12,623 nucleotides of DNA. It comes from JACQCE01 sp041484905. GTDB taxonomy: Bacteria; Nitrospirota; Nitrospiria; JACQCE01. A model generated the notes under the pieces. It saw only the letters and a program-made list of their open reading frames with translations. It was not told the DNA's origin and searched no databases. The stretch covers positions 1 to 12,623 of the forward strand of contig JBGPIL010000050.1 of NCBI GenBank assembly GCA_041484905.1, read 5' to 3'. This document shows, one piece after another, positions 1 to 5,624 of this stretch (positions are counted from its first letter, which is position 1; each line of letters opens with the position of its first letter). Made by a program: the position numbers and the translations under genes.

Positions 1-133
1 GCTGGGGCTGGACCCGGCCGATGCGCTGGCACGCCACAATGCCTACGAGTTCTTTGAGCAAGTGGGTGATCTGGTCATCACGGGGCCGACCCGAACCAAC
101 GTCATGGATCTGCACCTGCTCCTGGTGACGTGA
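1..133 (+). CDS. Glycerate 2-kinase (MOFRL family), C-terminal end only
   Basis: The reading frame is open from the window edge (first full codon at base 2) to a TGA at 131-133 and gives the last 43 residues. It contains NAYEFFEQVGDLV followed by ITGPTRTNVMDL, the recognisable C-terminal signature of glycerate kinases of the GckA/TtuD (MOFRL) type, sometimes annotated as hydroxypyruvate reductase. These cytosolic enzymes phosphorylate D-glycerate to 2-phosphoglycerate in the glyoxylate/tartrate and serine-related routes. Its stop overlaps a GTG that could start the next frame, and the pyruvate kinase ATG lies 14 nt further on. The two genes are therefore probably cotranscribed and linked through 2-phosphoglycerate and PEP. 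The family call rests on this short tail and the neighbour. Confidence 0.82.
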   Translation, partial: LGLDPADALARHNAYEFFEQVGDLVITGPTRTNVMDLHLLLVT

Positions 134-147
134 GCCCTCATCCACCC

Positions 148-1725
148 ATGCGACGAGCCAAAATCATCTGCACGATCGGCCCCGCCTGTTGGGCGGCCCC
201 GCAACTGGGCAAACTCATCGACGCCGGGATGGATGTGGCCCGCCTGAACTTCGCCCACGGCACGTATGACGAACACGCACGGGTGATCCATGATCTGCGC
301 ACCGCCGCCGGGGAACGAAACCGGCCGATTGCCATCCTGCAAGATCTGGCCGGCCCGAAACTGCGAATCGGCACGATCAGCCCGGAACCAGTCGTCCTGC
401 GGGCCGGCTCGACGTTGACCCTGGCGCCGGAGCCGGTCATCTCAGCCGGGTCAACGGGGTCATCGGGCTCAACGGGGGGGGGCGGCAGTGCTACCGGATC
501 CGCCTCCGGCGGAGGGCGGATCGGCGTCAACTATCCTCAACTGGCCACAGAGGTGAAGATCGGTCAGACGATTTTGCTGGCCGACGGCTCGATCACGCTC
601 GCGGTGCGCGGGATCGACCGGGGGGAAATCCGGTGCGAAGTCATCAACGGCGGGCCGCTCTTCAGCCACGCCGGCATGCACGTGCCCGGCGCCCGCCTGT
701 CACTCCCCGCCTTTACCAAGAAAGATGAAGCCGACCTGCGCTTCGGCCTGGCGCATGGGATCGACCTGGTCGGACTGTCGTTTGTCCGGTCCGCCCGCGA
801 TCTCGAGCCGGTCCGCGCCGTCTGCATCGAAGCGGGCGTGACCGTTCCACTCATCGCCAAAATTGAGAAGATGGAAGCGCTCGACGATCTGCCGGCGATC
901 ATCGAGGCCGCCGACGGCCTCATGGTGGCGCGAGGCGATTTGGGGGTGGAGCTGCCGCTTGAACGCGTCCCCCGCATCCAGAAGGAGATTATCGCCGCCG
1001 CCAACACAGCGGGCAAACCGGTCATCACGGCGACGCAGATGCTCCAGTCGATGGTCCACGAGCCGCGACCGACCCGCGCCGAGGTGGCCGACGTGGCCAC
1101 CGCCATTCTCGACGGCACCGACGCCGTGCTGCTGGCCAGCGAAACCGCCAGCGGCGCGTATCCGATCGAGTCAACCAAGCAGATCGCCAAAATCATCGCC
1201 GAGACGGAGCAGGGCGTCGATTATGAGCATCGCTTCTGGCGGCGCCGGATGGAAACCGAACGGGACCTGGCGCATGCGATCAGCCATGCCGCCTGCGCCA
1301 TGGCCAGCGATCTGGGCGCCACGGCGATTTTGACGCCGACCACGAGCGGCGGGACCGCCCGGCGGGTCGCCCGCTATCGGCCGGGCTCCCCGATCATCGC
1401 CGTCAGCCCCAACCCCGCCACCGTGCGACAGCTCATGCTCTGCTGGGGCGTCTATCCAATTCTGGTGGAGCACTTCACGACAACCGATGAAATGATCGGC
1501 CGGGCCAAGGCGGCCGCGCTGGATGGCGGTCTGGTCCGTGTCGATGACATGATCATCATCACGGCCGGCTCGCCCGGCGGGGAATCGGGCACGACGAATT
1601 TAATTAACGCACAGCGGTTATGCATCAACGCGAGCGGCGCCGCTCCCCTTGATAATCCCCACCGCCATACGCACGTACATCCGATGGGGGCGCGGGGGAG
1701 AAAGCGGGTCTCTCCCCCGACTTGA
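148..1725 (+). CDS. pyk: Pyruvate kinase, K+-independent type, with B-domain insert and C-terminal extension
   Basis: Converts PEP and ADP to pyruvate and ATP in the cytosol. The 525-residue protein has the full PK order: N-terminal RAKIICTIGPA, NFAHG (34-38), DLAGPKLRIG (66-75), B domain (about 76-175), catalytic IAKIEKME (Lys238, Mg ligand Glu240), ARGDLGVEL (Asp264), TATQML (294-299), PTRAEVADVA and the C-terminal allosteric-type domain ending GTTNLINAQRL (481-491). Lys71 in GPKLR with Leu67 and Ile74 fits the known Lys117 class of K+-independent enzymes. Ala36 replaces the usual Ser of NFSHG, a K+ ligand in K+-dependent enzymes. Two oddities: a Gly/Ser/Thr-rich insert at 100-124, and about 34 extra residues after 491 that overlap repeats and a hairpin. 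ATG 148 is preferred over GTG 130 because the family begins at about RRAKIICT. Confidence 0.96.
   Translation: MRRAKIICTIGPACWAAPQLGKLIDAGMDVARLNFAHGTYDEHARVIHDLRTAAGERNRPIAILQDLAGPKLRIGTISPEPVVLRAGSTLTLAPEPVISAGSTGSSGSTGGGGSATGSASGGGRIGVNYPQLATEVKIGQTILLADGSITLAVRGIDRGEIRCEVINGGPLFSHAGMHVPGARLSLPAFTKKDEADLRFGLAHGIDLVGLSFVRSARDLEPVRAVCIEAGVTVPLIAKIEKMEALDDLPAIIEAADGLMVARGDLGVELPLERVPRIQKEIIAAANTAGKPVITATQMLQSMVHEPRPTRAEVADVATAILDGTDAVLLASETASGAYPIESTKQIAKIIAETEQGVDYEHRFWRRRMETERDLAHAISHAACAMASDLGATAILTPTTSGGTARRVARYRPGSPIIAVSPNPATVRQLMLCWGVYPILVEHFTTTDEMIGRAKAAALDGGLVRVDDMIIITAGSPGGESGTTNLINAQRLCINASGAAPLDNPHRHTHVHPMGARGRKRVSPPT
445..519 (+). repeat. In-frame low-complexity Gly/Ser insert with palindrome in pyk
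   Basis: This segment encodes about 25 Gly, Ser, Thr and Ala residues between LTLAPEP and RIGVNYPQL, where ordinary pyruvate kinases have only a few residues linking B-domain strands. It includes a run of nine G (474-482), a palindrome TCCGCC-TCC-GGCGGA at 499-513, and a wider pairing of GATCCGCC (497-504) with GGCGGATC (515-522). A closely similar palindrome is found in the hypothetical gene at 2739-3227. The insert keeps frame, so the enzyme should still be made. Its origin as an inserted repeat is an inference. Confidence 0.6.
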
Positions 1726-1807
1726 GCGAGCGGCCACAGACGCGAGCGGATCCATCAGCGGCGCCGCTCCCCCCGACAATCCGATAATAATCCCCATCGC
1801 CCATACG
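1633..1807. repeat. Imperfect direct repeat pair across the pyk 3' end
   Basis: Copy A (1633-1671) and copy B (1757-1807) both begin AGCGGCGCCGCTCCCC, whose first 12 bases are a perfect palindrome. Both end in TAATCCCC, a CGCC-like run and ATACG. Copy B carries about 12 extra bases in the middle (CAATCCGATAA region). Shorter matches (ACGCGAGCGG at 1628-1637 and 1740-1749) suggest the duplicated unit is larger and degenerate. Copy A lies within the pyk C-terminal extension; copy B lies in the convergent gap before the lipoprotein stop. Confidence 0.65.
1693..1719 (+). terminator. Hairpin at the pyk stop, possible terminator without T-run
   Basis: CGGGGGAGA (1693-1701) pairs perfectly with TCTCCCCCG (1711-1719) around a 9-nt loop. 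The stem ends four bases before the pyk stop codon (1723-1725). No T-tract follows, so intrinsic termination is uncertain. It is the strongest hairpin between the two convergent genes and could slow or stop transcription from the plus strand. Confidence 0.4.
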
Positions 1808-1818
1808 TGGGCTCTGAT

Positions 1819-2742
1819 TTAGAACCCTTTGAGCAGCTCCTGCTTTTTCGCCTCATAATCCGCGTCCGTAATTAACCCGTCGTCGCGCAATTTCTTCAGC
1901 AGGCGGAGCTTTTCTTCCAGCGTGGAGGCCGCGGCCGGCGGCGGTGGGAGCGCCGGCGGCGCAGTGCTCAATGTCGGAGCGGGTGCCGTGGTCGTCATCT
2001 GATGCTCAGGCGCCGGCGGGGGCGCTGCGACTTCTTCGGCGGGCTTTTCCTGCGCCGGCGCCGGAGCGGCAGGGGCATTCAACGCCAGCAGGACGCCGCT
2101 TCGCCGGTCCGACGCACCGAACAACTTGTTGAACCAGCCCTCCTCGCCACCCAACCGCTCCTGCCCCTTCCCGATGACCAGGTGGTACATGCCCTCCGGA
2201 TAGGCGTAGAGGGGATTGTCCCTGGACGCCGTGGCCGATACATAGGGGCGTCCCGCCGCCTGGTCGCTCCATAAGGCGGTGTAGTGATAATTCGCGATCA
2301 CGAGGACCAGGTGGCCCTGCCGGACATAGCCCCCCCCCGATGTCACGCGCAACTGCTCGTTCGATTCCGGCGCGTTGAAATAGAAGAGCGCCATCTCCTC
2401 CGGCGTCGCCCCGGCCAGCGCCTTGGAGAGCTGCGCGGAGAGCAGATCAAGCTGCGGATCGGAAAACGCCCTGAACGGCTTCTCCGAAAAAATCACGGAC
2501 AACAACCCCGTCCGCCTCTGGACGGCCACGGAGGCCAATAATTCCCTCAAGCGCGCAGGCGCCACCTCAGCGGGATGATCAAACCGTTCCTCCGTTGACA
2601 CATGATCAAGCCGCACAAATGTTTCGGTCTTGCCGGCCACCCCTTCCTGATAAATCGAACGCGTCACGCGCGGCGCGGCGCAGCCGGCACTCCAGACCGC
2701 CACGCCCACCGCCAGCCACCCGAACCAGCTCCGCCGTCTCAT
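1819..2742 (-). CDS. Outer-surface lipoprotein with C-terminal SHOCT domain
   Basis: 307 residues. The N-terminus is a lipoprotein signal: MRRRSW, a hydrophobic stretch (about 7-19), then lipobox SAGC with acylated Cys at 21. The mature part contains an alpha/beta-looking region of about 200 residues that I do not recognise (ALFYFNAPESNEQLRV, HLVLVIANYHYT). A Pro/Ala-rich linker (about 223-272) follows, then a SHOCT domain in the last 35 residues (LEEKLRLLKKLRDDGLITDADYE). SHOCT is a short helical hairpin thought to aid oligomerisation. Start ATG 2742 forms an ATGA overlap with the upstream gene and has GGGAG 9 nt before it, so the two are probably translationally coupled. Nine consecutive C at 2330-2338 read as a G9 tract in the coding strand. 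Specific function is unknown; membrane anchoring is well supported. Confidence 0.86.
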   Translation of the reverse strand: MRRRSWFGWLAVGVAVWSAGCAAPRVTRSIYQEGVAGKTETFVRLDHVSTEERFDHPAEVAPARLRELLASVAVQRRTGLLSVIFSEKPFRAFSDPQLDLLSAQLSKALAGATPEEMALFYFNAPESNEQLRVTSGGGYVRQGHLVLVIANYHYTALWSDQAAGRPYVSATASRDNPLYAYPEGMYHLVIGKGQERLGGEEGWFNKLFGASDRRSGVLLALNAPAAPAPAQEKPAEEVAAPPPAPEHQMTTTAPAPTLSTAPPALPPPPAAASTLEEKLRLLKKLRDDGLITDADYEAKKQELLKGF

Positions 2743-3227
2743 TCAGTCGTTCTCCCTCTTTTTGAGTTCTTTTCATCCGATGGTGAGTTTTTCCCATCTG
2801 ATAAATCCTTCAACACCCGAGCCACCGCCGCTTGAAGGCCGGGCAACCCCGCATTATGCCGGATCGCGCTCGCGATCTTCTCCACCCTGGCCTGCTGCGT
2901 GAGCTGCTCGTCCCGTTCCCGCAGATCGACCAGCTTGGCAAACGCATCGGGATACCACTCTCGGAGCGGCGTCTCTGCGGCGAACAATCCATGAATCAGA
3001 TCGGCCGGATCGGGATCGACCAATCCTGCCACAAGAAAGGTCCGATCGTCAAAGAGAATCACCTGTCCAGGCCGGCCTCCGCCTGATCCGCCTTCGGCGG
3101 AGGACAGCGGCACAATCGATACGATCCGCTTGCCCTTCGCCTCGGTCCAGTCATGCAGCAACCCGGGGAAGCGCTTGGCAAACGCCACCTTCTCCATATT
3201 CGCCTGCCATTTTTCCTGCGGTTCCAT
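2739..3227 (-). CDS. Conserved-looking hypothetical protein, 162 aa
   Basis: A soluble protein with no signal peptide or membrane segment and no family I can name. It has a basic/aromatic N-terminal stretch (KRFPGLLHDWTEAKGK), beta-like segments RIVSIVPL and GQVILFDDRTFLVAGLVDPDP (about 54-74), and a helical C-terminal half (LRERDEQLTQQARVEKIASAIRHN) that may form a short coiled coil. Residues 42-53 (SSAEGGSGGGRP) are encoded by a palindromic repeat and look like an in-frame insertion between two strands. The C-terminus carries a small duplication (SDGKNS, SDEKNS). ATG 3227 is chosen over GTG 3242 because GGAG sits 9 nt before it. Its stop overlaps the lipoprotein start by ATGA, so the two products may act together. 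Confidence 0.75.
   Translation of the reverse strand: MEPQEKWQANMEKVAFAKRFPGLLHDWTEAKGKRIVSIVPLSSAEGGSGGGRPGQVILFDDRTFLVAGLVDPDPADLIHGLFAAETPLREWYPDAFAKLVDLRERDEQLTQQARVEKIASAIRHNAGLPGLQAAVARVLKDLSDGKNSPSDEKNSKRGRTTE
2764..2801. repeat. Imperfect tandem repeat, two 17-nt units on a 21-nt period
   Basis: GAGTTCTTTTCATCCGA (2764-2780) and GAGTTTTTCCCATCTGA (2785-2801) are separated by TGGT. They lie in the 3' end of the hypothetical gene and encode SDEKNS and SDGKNS on the minus strand. The segment is visibly more AT-rich than its surroundings. Confidence 0.5.
3076..3103. repeat. Palindromic Gly-rich coding insert
   Basis: CCTCCGCC (3076-3083) pairs with GGCGGAGG (3096-3103), and an inner TCCGCC-TTC-GGCGGA (3087-3101) forms an alternative hairpin. 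On the minus strand it encodes SAEGGSGGG. Its core differs by one base from the palindrome at 499-513 in pyk, which encodes SASGGG. That supports a shared dispersed element rather than chance low complexity. Confidence 0.6.
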
Positions 3228-3236
3228 TGTGATGTT

Positions 3237-3240
3237 CTCC
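3237..3240 (-). promoter_or_regulatory. Ribosome binding site deciding the start at 3227
   Basis: On the minus strand GGAG (3240-3237) is followed by nine bases and then ATG at 3227. The alternative GTG at 3242 overlaps this site and has no purine-rich sequence at a proper distance. Confidence 0.55.
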
Positions 3241-3254
3241 ACACTCCCCTCTTG

Positions 3255-3368
3255 ATAAAGGGGACAGGCTACTTTTTCAGGATTTTCCCAACCACGTGGT
3301 CGATTCCTCGATGTAGAGCCCCAGATGAATTACCACGGGATCGGTAAAAAGTAGCCTGTCCCCTTTAT
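3255..3368. repeat. REPIN-like inverted repeat (two 23-bp REP arms)
   Basis: The left arm 3255-3277 (core AAAGGGGACAGGCTAC, then five T) is the exact reverse complement of the right arm 3346-3368. A 68-bp spacer lies between them, containing palindrome ACCACGTGGT at 3291-3300. Paired REP arms of this kind are known non-autonomous elements mobilised in trans by REP-associated tyrosine transposases (RAYT). No such transposase is in the window. The element separates the ThyX-like/VOC gene pair from the hypothetical/lipoprotein pair, and its right arm supplies the stop codon of the VOC gene. In RNA the arms would form a long hairpin that could end or stabilise the upstream transcript. Confidence 0.8.
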
Positions 3369-3745
3369 GACTGCGGAGCATGCACCAGCTCCAAAAGATT
3401 CTCGTCCGGGTCGAGAAAATACATACAATGATGATCGCCCCAGTCGATCGGATCGTGAAAGAGCACGCGCCGTTCCTCAAACAGCCGCTTCGATTGCCAC
3501 AGTTCGTCCTTGGACACCAGAAACGCGTGGTGCGACTTGCCACGAGGCTCCTTCAACTGTTCCTTCCCGCCCGGCTTTCGCCCGCGGTTTTCAAACAGCG
3601 CGATCCGCTGCGGACCGCATTGCAGCAGCAGTTGATCCGGCAGGCGCATGAAGACGTCCATGCCCAGGAGATCGACGTAAAACTGCTCGGCCCGTTTGAG
3701 ATCGCTCACTTCGATCCCGACATGATCCACCTGGATGATCTTCAC
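3365..3745 (-). CDS. VOC-superfamily (glyoxalase/bleomycin-resistance fold) protein
   Basis: A single-domain cytosolic protein of 126 residues. It opens with VDHVGIEVSDLKRAEQFYVD (6-25), the classic first beta-alpha-beta unit of vicinal oxygen chelate proteins. A second unit contains GKSHHAFLVS (69-78) and HHCMYFLDPDENLLELV (105-121). Likely divalent-metal ligands are His8, His72 or His73, and Glu119, with His105/106 nearby, so it probably binds metal. Substrate cannot be inferred: VOC members include glyoxalases, dioxygenases, epimerases and antibiotic-modifying enzymes. GTG 3745 is chosen because the fold begins just after it. It lies 7 nt beyond the ThyX-like stop, although the ribosome binding site is weak. 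The upstream in-frame extension inside the ThyX-like gene is not family-like. The TAA stop lies inside a REP arm. Confidence 0.88.
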   Translation of the reverse strand: MKIIQVDHVGIEVSDLKRAEQFYVDLLGMDVFMRLPDQLLLQCGPQRIALFENRGRKPGGKEQLKEPRGKSHHAFLVSKDELWQSKRLFEERRVLFHDPIDWGDHHCMYFLDPDENLLELVHAPQS

Positions 3746-3752
3746 AATGGCT

Positions 3753-5429
3753 TCACAGCGGCTTCGCCCGCAGATCACGCTTATACTCGGTGCGCAGCTC
3801 CGATTGGAGCCGCCCCATCCGATACGCCTGCCGGTTGACGAACGCCGCATGCTCGGCCAGCGACGGATGCACCGATTCCACCTGCCGCCACAATTCCTGC
3901 ACCAGCCGCCGGTAGTCGGGATGGCCCTGCGGCATCGTCCTCAACTCGGCGATGTGATAGAGCTCGCGCAGATTGACCGTCATCATCCACCGGACGCGAT
4001 AGGCGAAGGGGACGACATACTGCGCCTCCAGCGGATGGTCGCGGGCGATCAACTGATACAACGAGGCCGCGCTCTCCATCGCGCGCCGGAACTCGCCGTC
4101 GAAGCCGCACTCGGCCAGTTCGGCCGGCATGTCATACCCGTGCGCCACGGTAAACGACTGCCGTTCCTTCGTGACAATCCGGTGCCGGTGCAAATCCCGA
4201 TAACTGCCGATGTTGCAGCACAGATCGAAGGTATAGACCACCTGCTCCAGCGCCCGGCCCGGCTTGTCACGACGATGGCGCCGGCCGCCCAGCGCATCGG
4301 CCAGCAACCGCCGCCGGGCGTCCCGATCCATCCGTGCGGCCCGCTCGCGCAACGCGGCCAGCGGCTGGTGGCTGTGCGGGTAGAGCAGCGCCGCCAGCAC
4401 CTTCTCCTCCGCCTGCGGATCGTAGTCGACCAGCGTCACGCCAAACGGCTGCGGCGTGACAGTGGCCGGTTCGATCTGACCGGCCAGGCGCCCAAGCGCC
4501 GCGGCCGACTGTTGCCAGTAGGGATTGGGCTGCGCCCGTTTGACAAATGAAGGGATGAGGCCGTTCAACTCGCGATGGATCGCATCGGCCAAGCCCCGCA
4601 TTTCGGCAAGCGGAGACGAATGGCTTTTGTTCAGCAGATGCTCAAAGGCCTGGCCGACGCCGAACAGACCGACATTCGTTTTCGTCGCCATCGGCAGATA
4701 GCCGCGCAAGAGATCGCAGGCGTGGGCCCGGACGGTCGCGCGATAGGCCCGGTCGGCCCACTGACGGTCCGCTTCATCAGTCAGATCGCAATAGCGGACC
4801 GGTTCGCCGCTTTTGGGCCCACCTTTCGGATGAACGAACTCCATCGTCTCGAGCGGCATCGCCCGTTCGACATAGGCCAGCGTCGGCTCCATCTGTGCGG
4901 CATAGGCGTCAAAGAGCTGCGTCATCAGCGAGCGGTACGGCTCCGCCGCGTGCGGCGAAGCGATAATCACCGGCTCCTCGACGAACAGATAGCGGCCCCG
5001 CGCATCTTTTCGATCGAAGCGGACATAGCGAGTCGATTTTTCCAGCGGGGCGATGCCGATCCGCGCGTCTTCAATCAGATTGGCCGCGATGTTCGAGATG
5101 TTCTCGCAGGCGAGATGCGCGCCGCCGAGCTGCGCGACCGAATCGTCGCCGTAGCCGATCAGCACCCGGTCGTAAAATTCCCTCGCCTTTTTGAGTGAGG
5201 GGTCGTCCTCCTGGATCGATTGTCCAGGGGCCGTCCGGCAGGCGTCGAGGTTGCCGGCAAACTCCTCCAGAAAGACTTCCCTCAGGCTCTTGGCCGACCG
5301 GCTGTAGCGGGAGAAGAGCGCGCCCGCCACCTCCTGCGGCAGTTTCAAACCAAACACATCGCGATCAAGATTGGTAAAAAATGGCGAAAGGCGGGCCTGG
5401 TCATCTGGGGTGAAGGAGGTGGTGTCCAT
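3753..5429 (-). CDS. Tandem-duplicated ThyX-like protein (FAD-dependent thymidylate synthase family)
   Basis: 558 residues, about twice the length of ThyX (usually 220-250). Both halves look like a ThyX domain. The N-terminal half has DARIGIAPLEKSTRYVRF (121-138): it keeps the Ser-x-Arg-Tyr part of the ThyX motif, but RHR has become ARI. The C-terminal half has RHRIVTKERQS (415-425), an exact RHR-X7-S signature, followed by MMTVNLRELYHIAELR (482-497) and YRRLV, matching the ThyX N-R-H-R substrate-binding region. ThyX makes dTMP from dUMP using FAD and methylene-tetrahydrofolate, normally as a tetramer with sites shared between subunits. Here a pair of sites could form within one chain. Whether it makes dTMP or does something else is unknown. 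ATG 5429 has no Shine-Dalgarno, but a good promoter places the transcript start about 14 nt upstream, suggesting near-leaderless translation. VOC follows after 7 nt. Confidence 0.85.
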   Translation of the reverse strand: MDTTSFTPDDQARLSPFFTNLDRDVFGLKLPQEVAGALFSRYSRSAKSLREVFLEEFAGNLDACRTAPGQSIQEDDPSLKKAREFYDRVLIGYGDDSVAQLGGAHLACENISNIAANLIEDARIGIAPLEKSTRYVRFDRKDARGRYLFVEEPVIIASPHAAEPYRSLMTQLFDAYAAQMEPTLAYVERAMPLETMEFVHPKGGPKSGEPVRYCDLTDEADRQWADRAYRATVRAHACDLLRGYLPMATKTNVGLFGVGQAFEHLLNKSHSSPLAEMRGLADAIHRELNGLIPSFVKRAQPNPYWQQSAAALGRLAGQIEPATVTPQPFGVTLVDYDPQAEEKVLAALLYPHSHQPLAALRERAARMDRDARRRLLADALGGRRHRRDKPGRALEQVVYTFDLCCNIGSYRDLHRHRIVTKERQSFTVAHGYDMPAELAECGFDGEFRRAMESAASLYQLIARDHPLEAQYVVPFAYRVRWMMTVNLRELYHIAELRTMPQGHPDYRRLVQELWRQVESVHPSLAEHAAFVNRQAYRMGRLQSELRTEYKRDLRAKPL

Positions 5430-5449
5430 GGCAGGGAGGCAGTCACTGC

Positions 5450-5478
5450 ATTATAGGAAAATCGGAGAATTGAGTAAA
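5450..5478 (-). promoter_or_regulatory. Sigma70-type promoter for the ThyX-like gene
   Basis: On the minus strand TTTACT (5478-5473), a 17-bp spacer and a consensus TATAAT (5455-5450) are seen. The predicted transcript start is near 5443, leaving only about 14 nt before ATG 5429, with no Shine-Dalgarno. The -35 overlaps that of the divergent hpnD promoter, so the two may compete for RNA polymerase. Confidence 0.6.
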
Positions 5479-5499
5479 GCAGATAAACGTGTGTACAAT
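5470..5499 (+). promoter_or_regulatory. Sigma70-type promoter for hpnD
   Basis: TTGAGT (5470-5475), an 18-bp spacer and TACAAT (5494-5499) resemble a housekeeping promoter. A start near 5506 would give a leader of about 120 nt before ATG 5625. It overlaps the -35 of the leftward promoter by three bases. Confidence 0.55.
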
Positions 5500-5545
5500 A
5501 GGCGGCGCCACAACCCTGGATAACAAAGGGCCATGTGTGGCCAAT

Positions 5546-5619
5546 GGGAAAACAGCTGGGGCTCGGGGTGTGGGGGCAGCGGAGGACTCTTCCCTGCAGT
5601 TTCCGCACGGGCCCCCACA
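5546..5619 (+). promoter_or_regulatory. Structured G-rich leader of hpnD (hairpin and possible G-quadruplex)
   Basis: TGTGGGGGC (5569-5577) pairs exactly with GCCCCCACA (5611-5619), and an inner GCGGA (5579-5583) pairs with TCCGC (5602-5606). The hairpin ends five bases before the hpnD ATG. The same strand has G-runs at 5546-5548, 5558-5561, 5565-5568 and 5572-5576, which could form a quadruplex using bases of the left arm. With no clear Shine-Dalgarno next to the ATG, these structures could control translation. This is inferred from sequence only. Confidence 0.4.
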
Positions 5620-5624
5620 TACAA

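Noticed and set aside
130..147. GTG 130 as the pyruvate kinase start
   Set aside because: It adds SPHPP-type residues not found in the family; ATG 148 begins directly at the conserved N-terminus.
3228..3345. Promoter for the hypothetical/lipoprotein pair within the REPIN-like element
   Set aside because: On the minus strand CTGAAA-17-TATCAA is the best match, but it falls partly in the repeat arm and scores poorly; not supported enough to list.
3735..4550. Long plus-strand open frame of 271 codons opposite the ThyX-like gene
   Set aside because: It is antisense to a clear protein family, has His/Arg/Pro-rich composition typical of a GC-rich shadow frame, and shows no recognisable motif. The same applies to 4575-5198.
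3753..5429. ThyX-like gene as an artefactual fusion or pseudogene
   Set aside because: The frame is intact over 558 codons, has its own promoter, and both halves keep structured family motifs, so a genuine two-domain protein is more likely.
5535..5624. N-terminal extension of hpnD from ATG 5535
   Set aside because: The extra 30 residues are encoded by the G-rich hairpin leader and resemble no squalene/phytoene synthase N-terminus.
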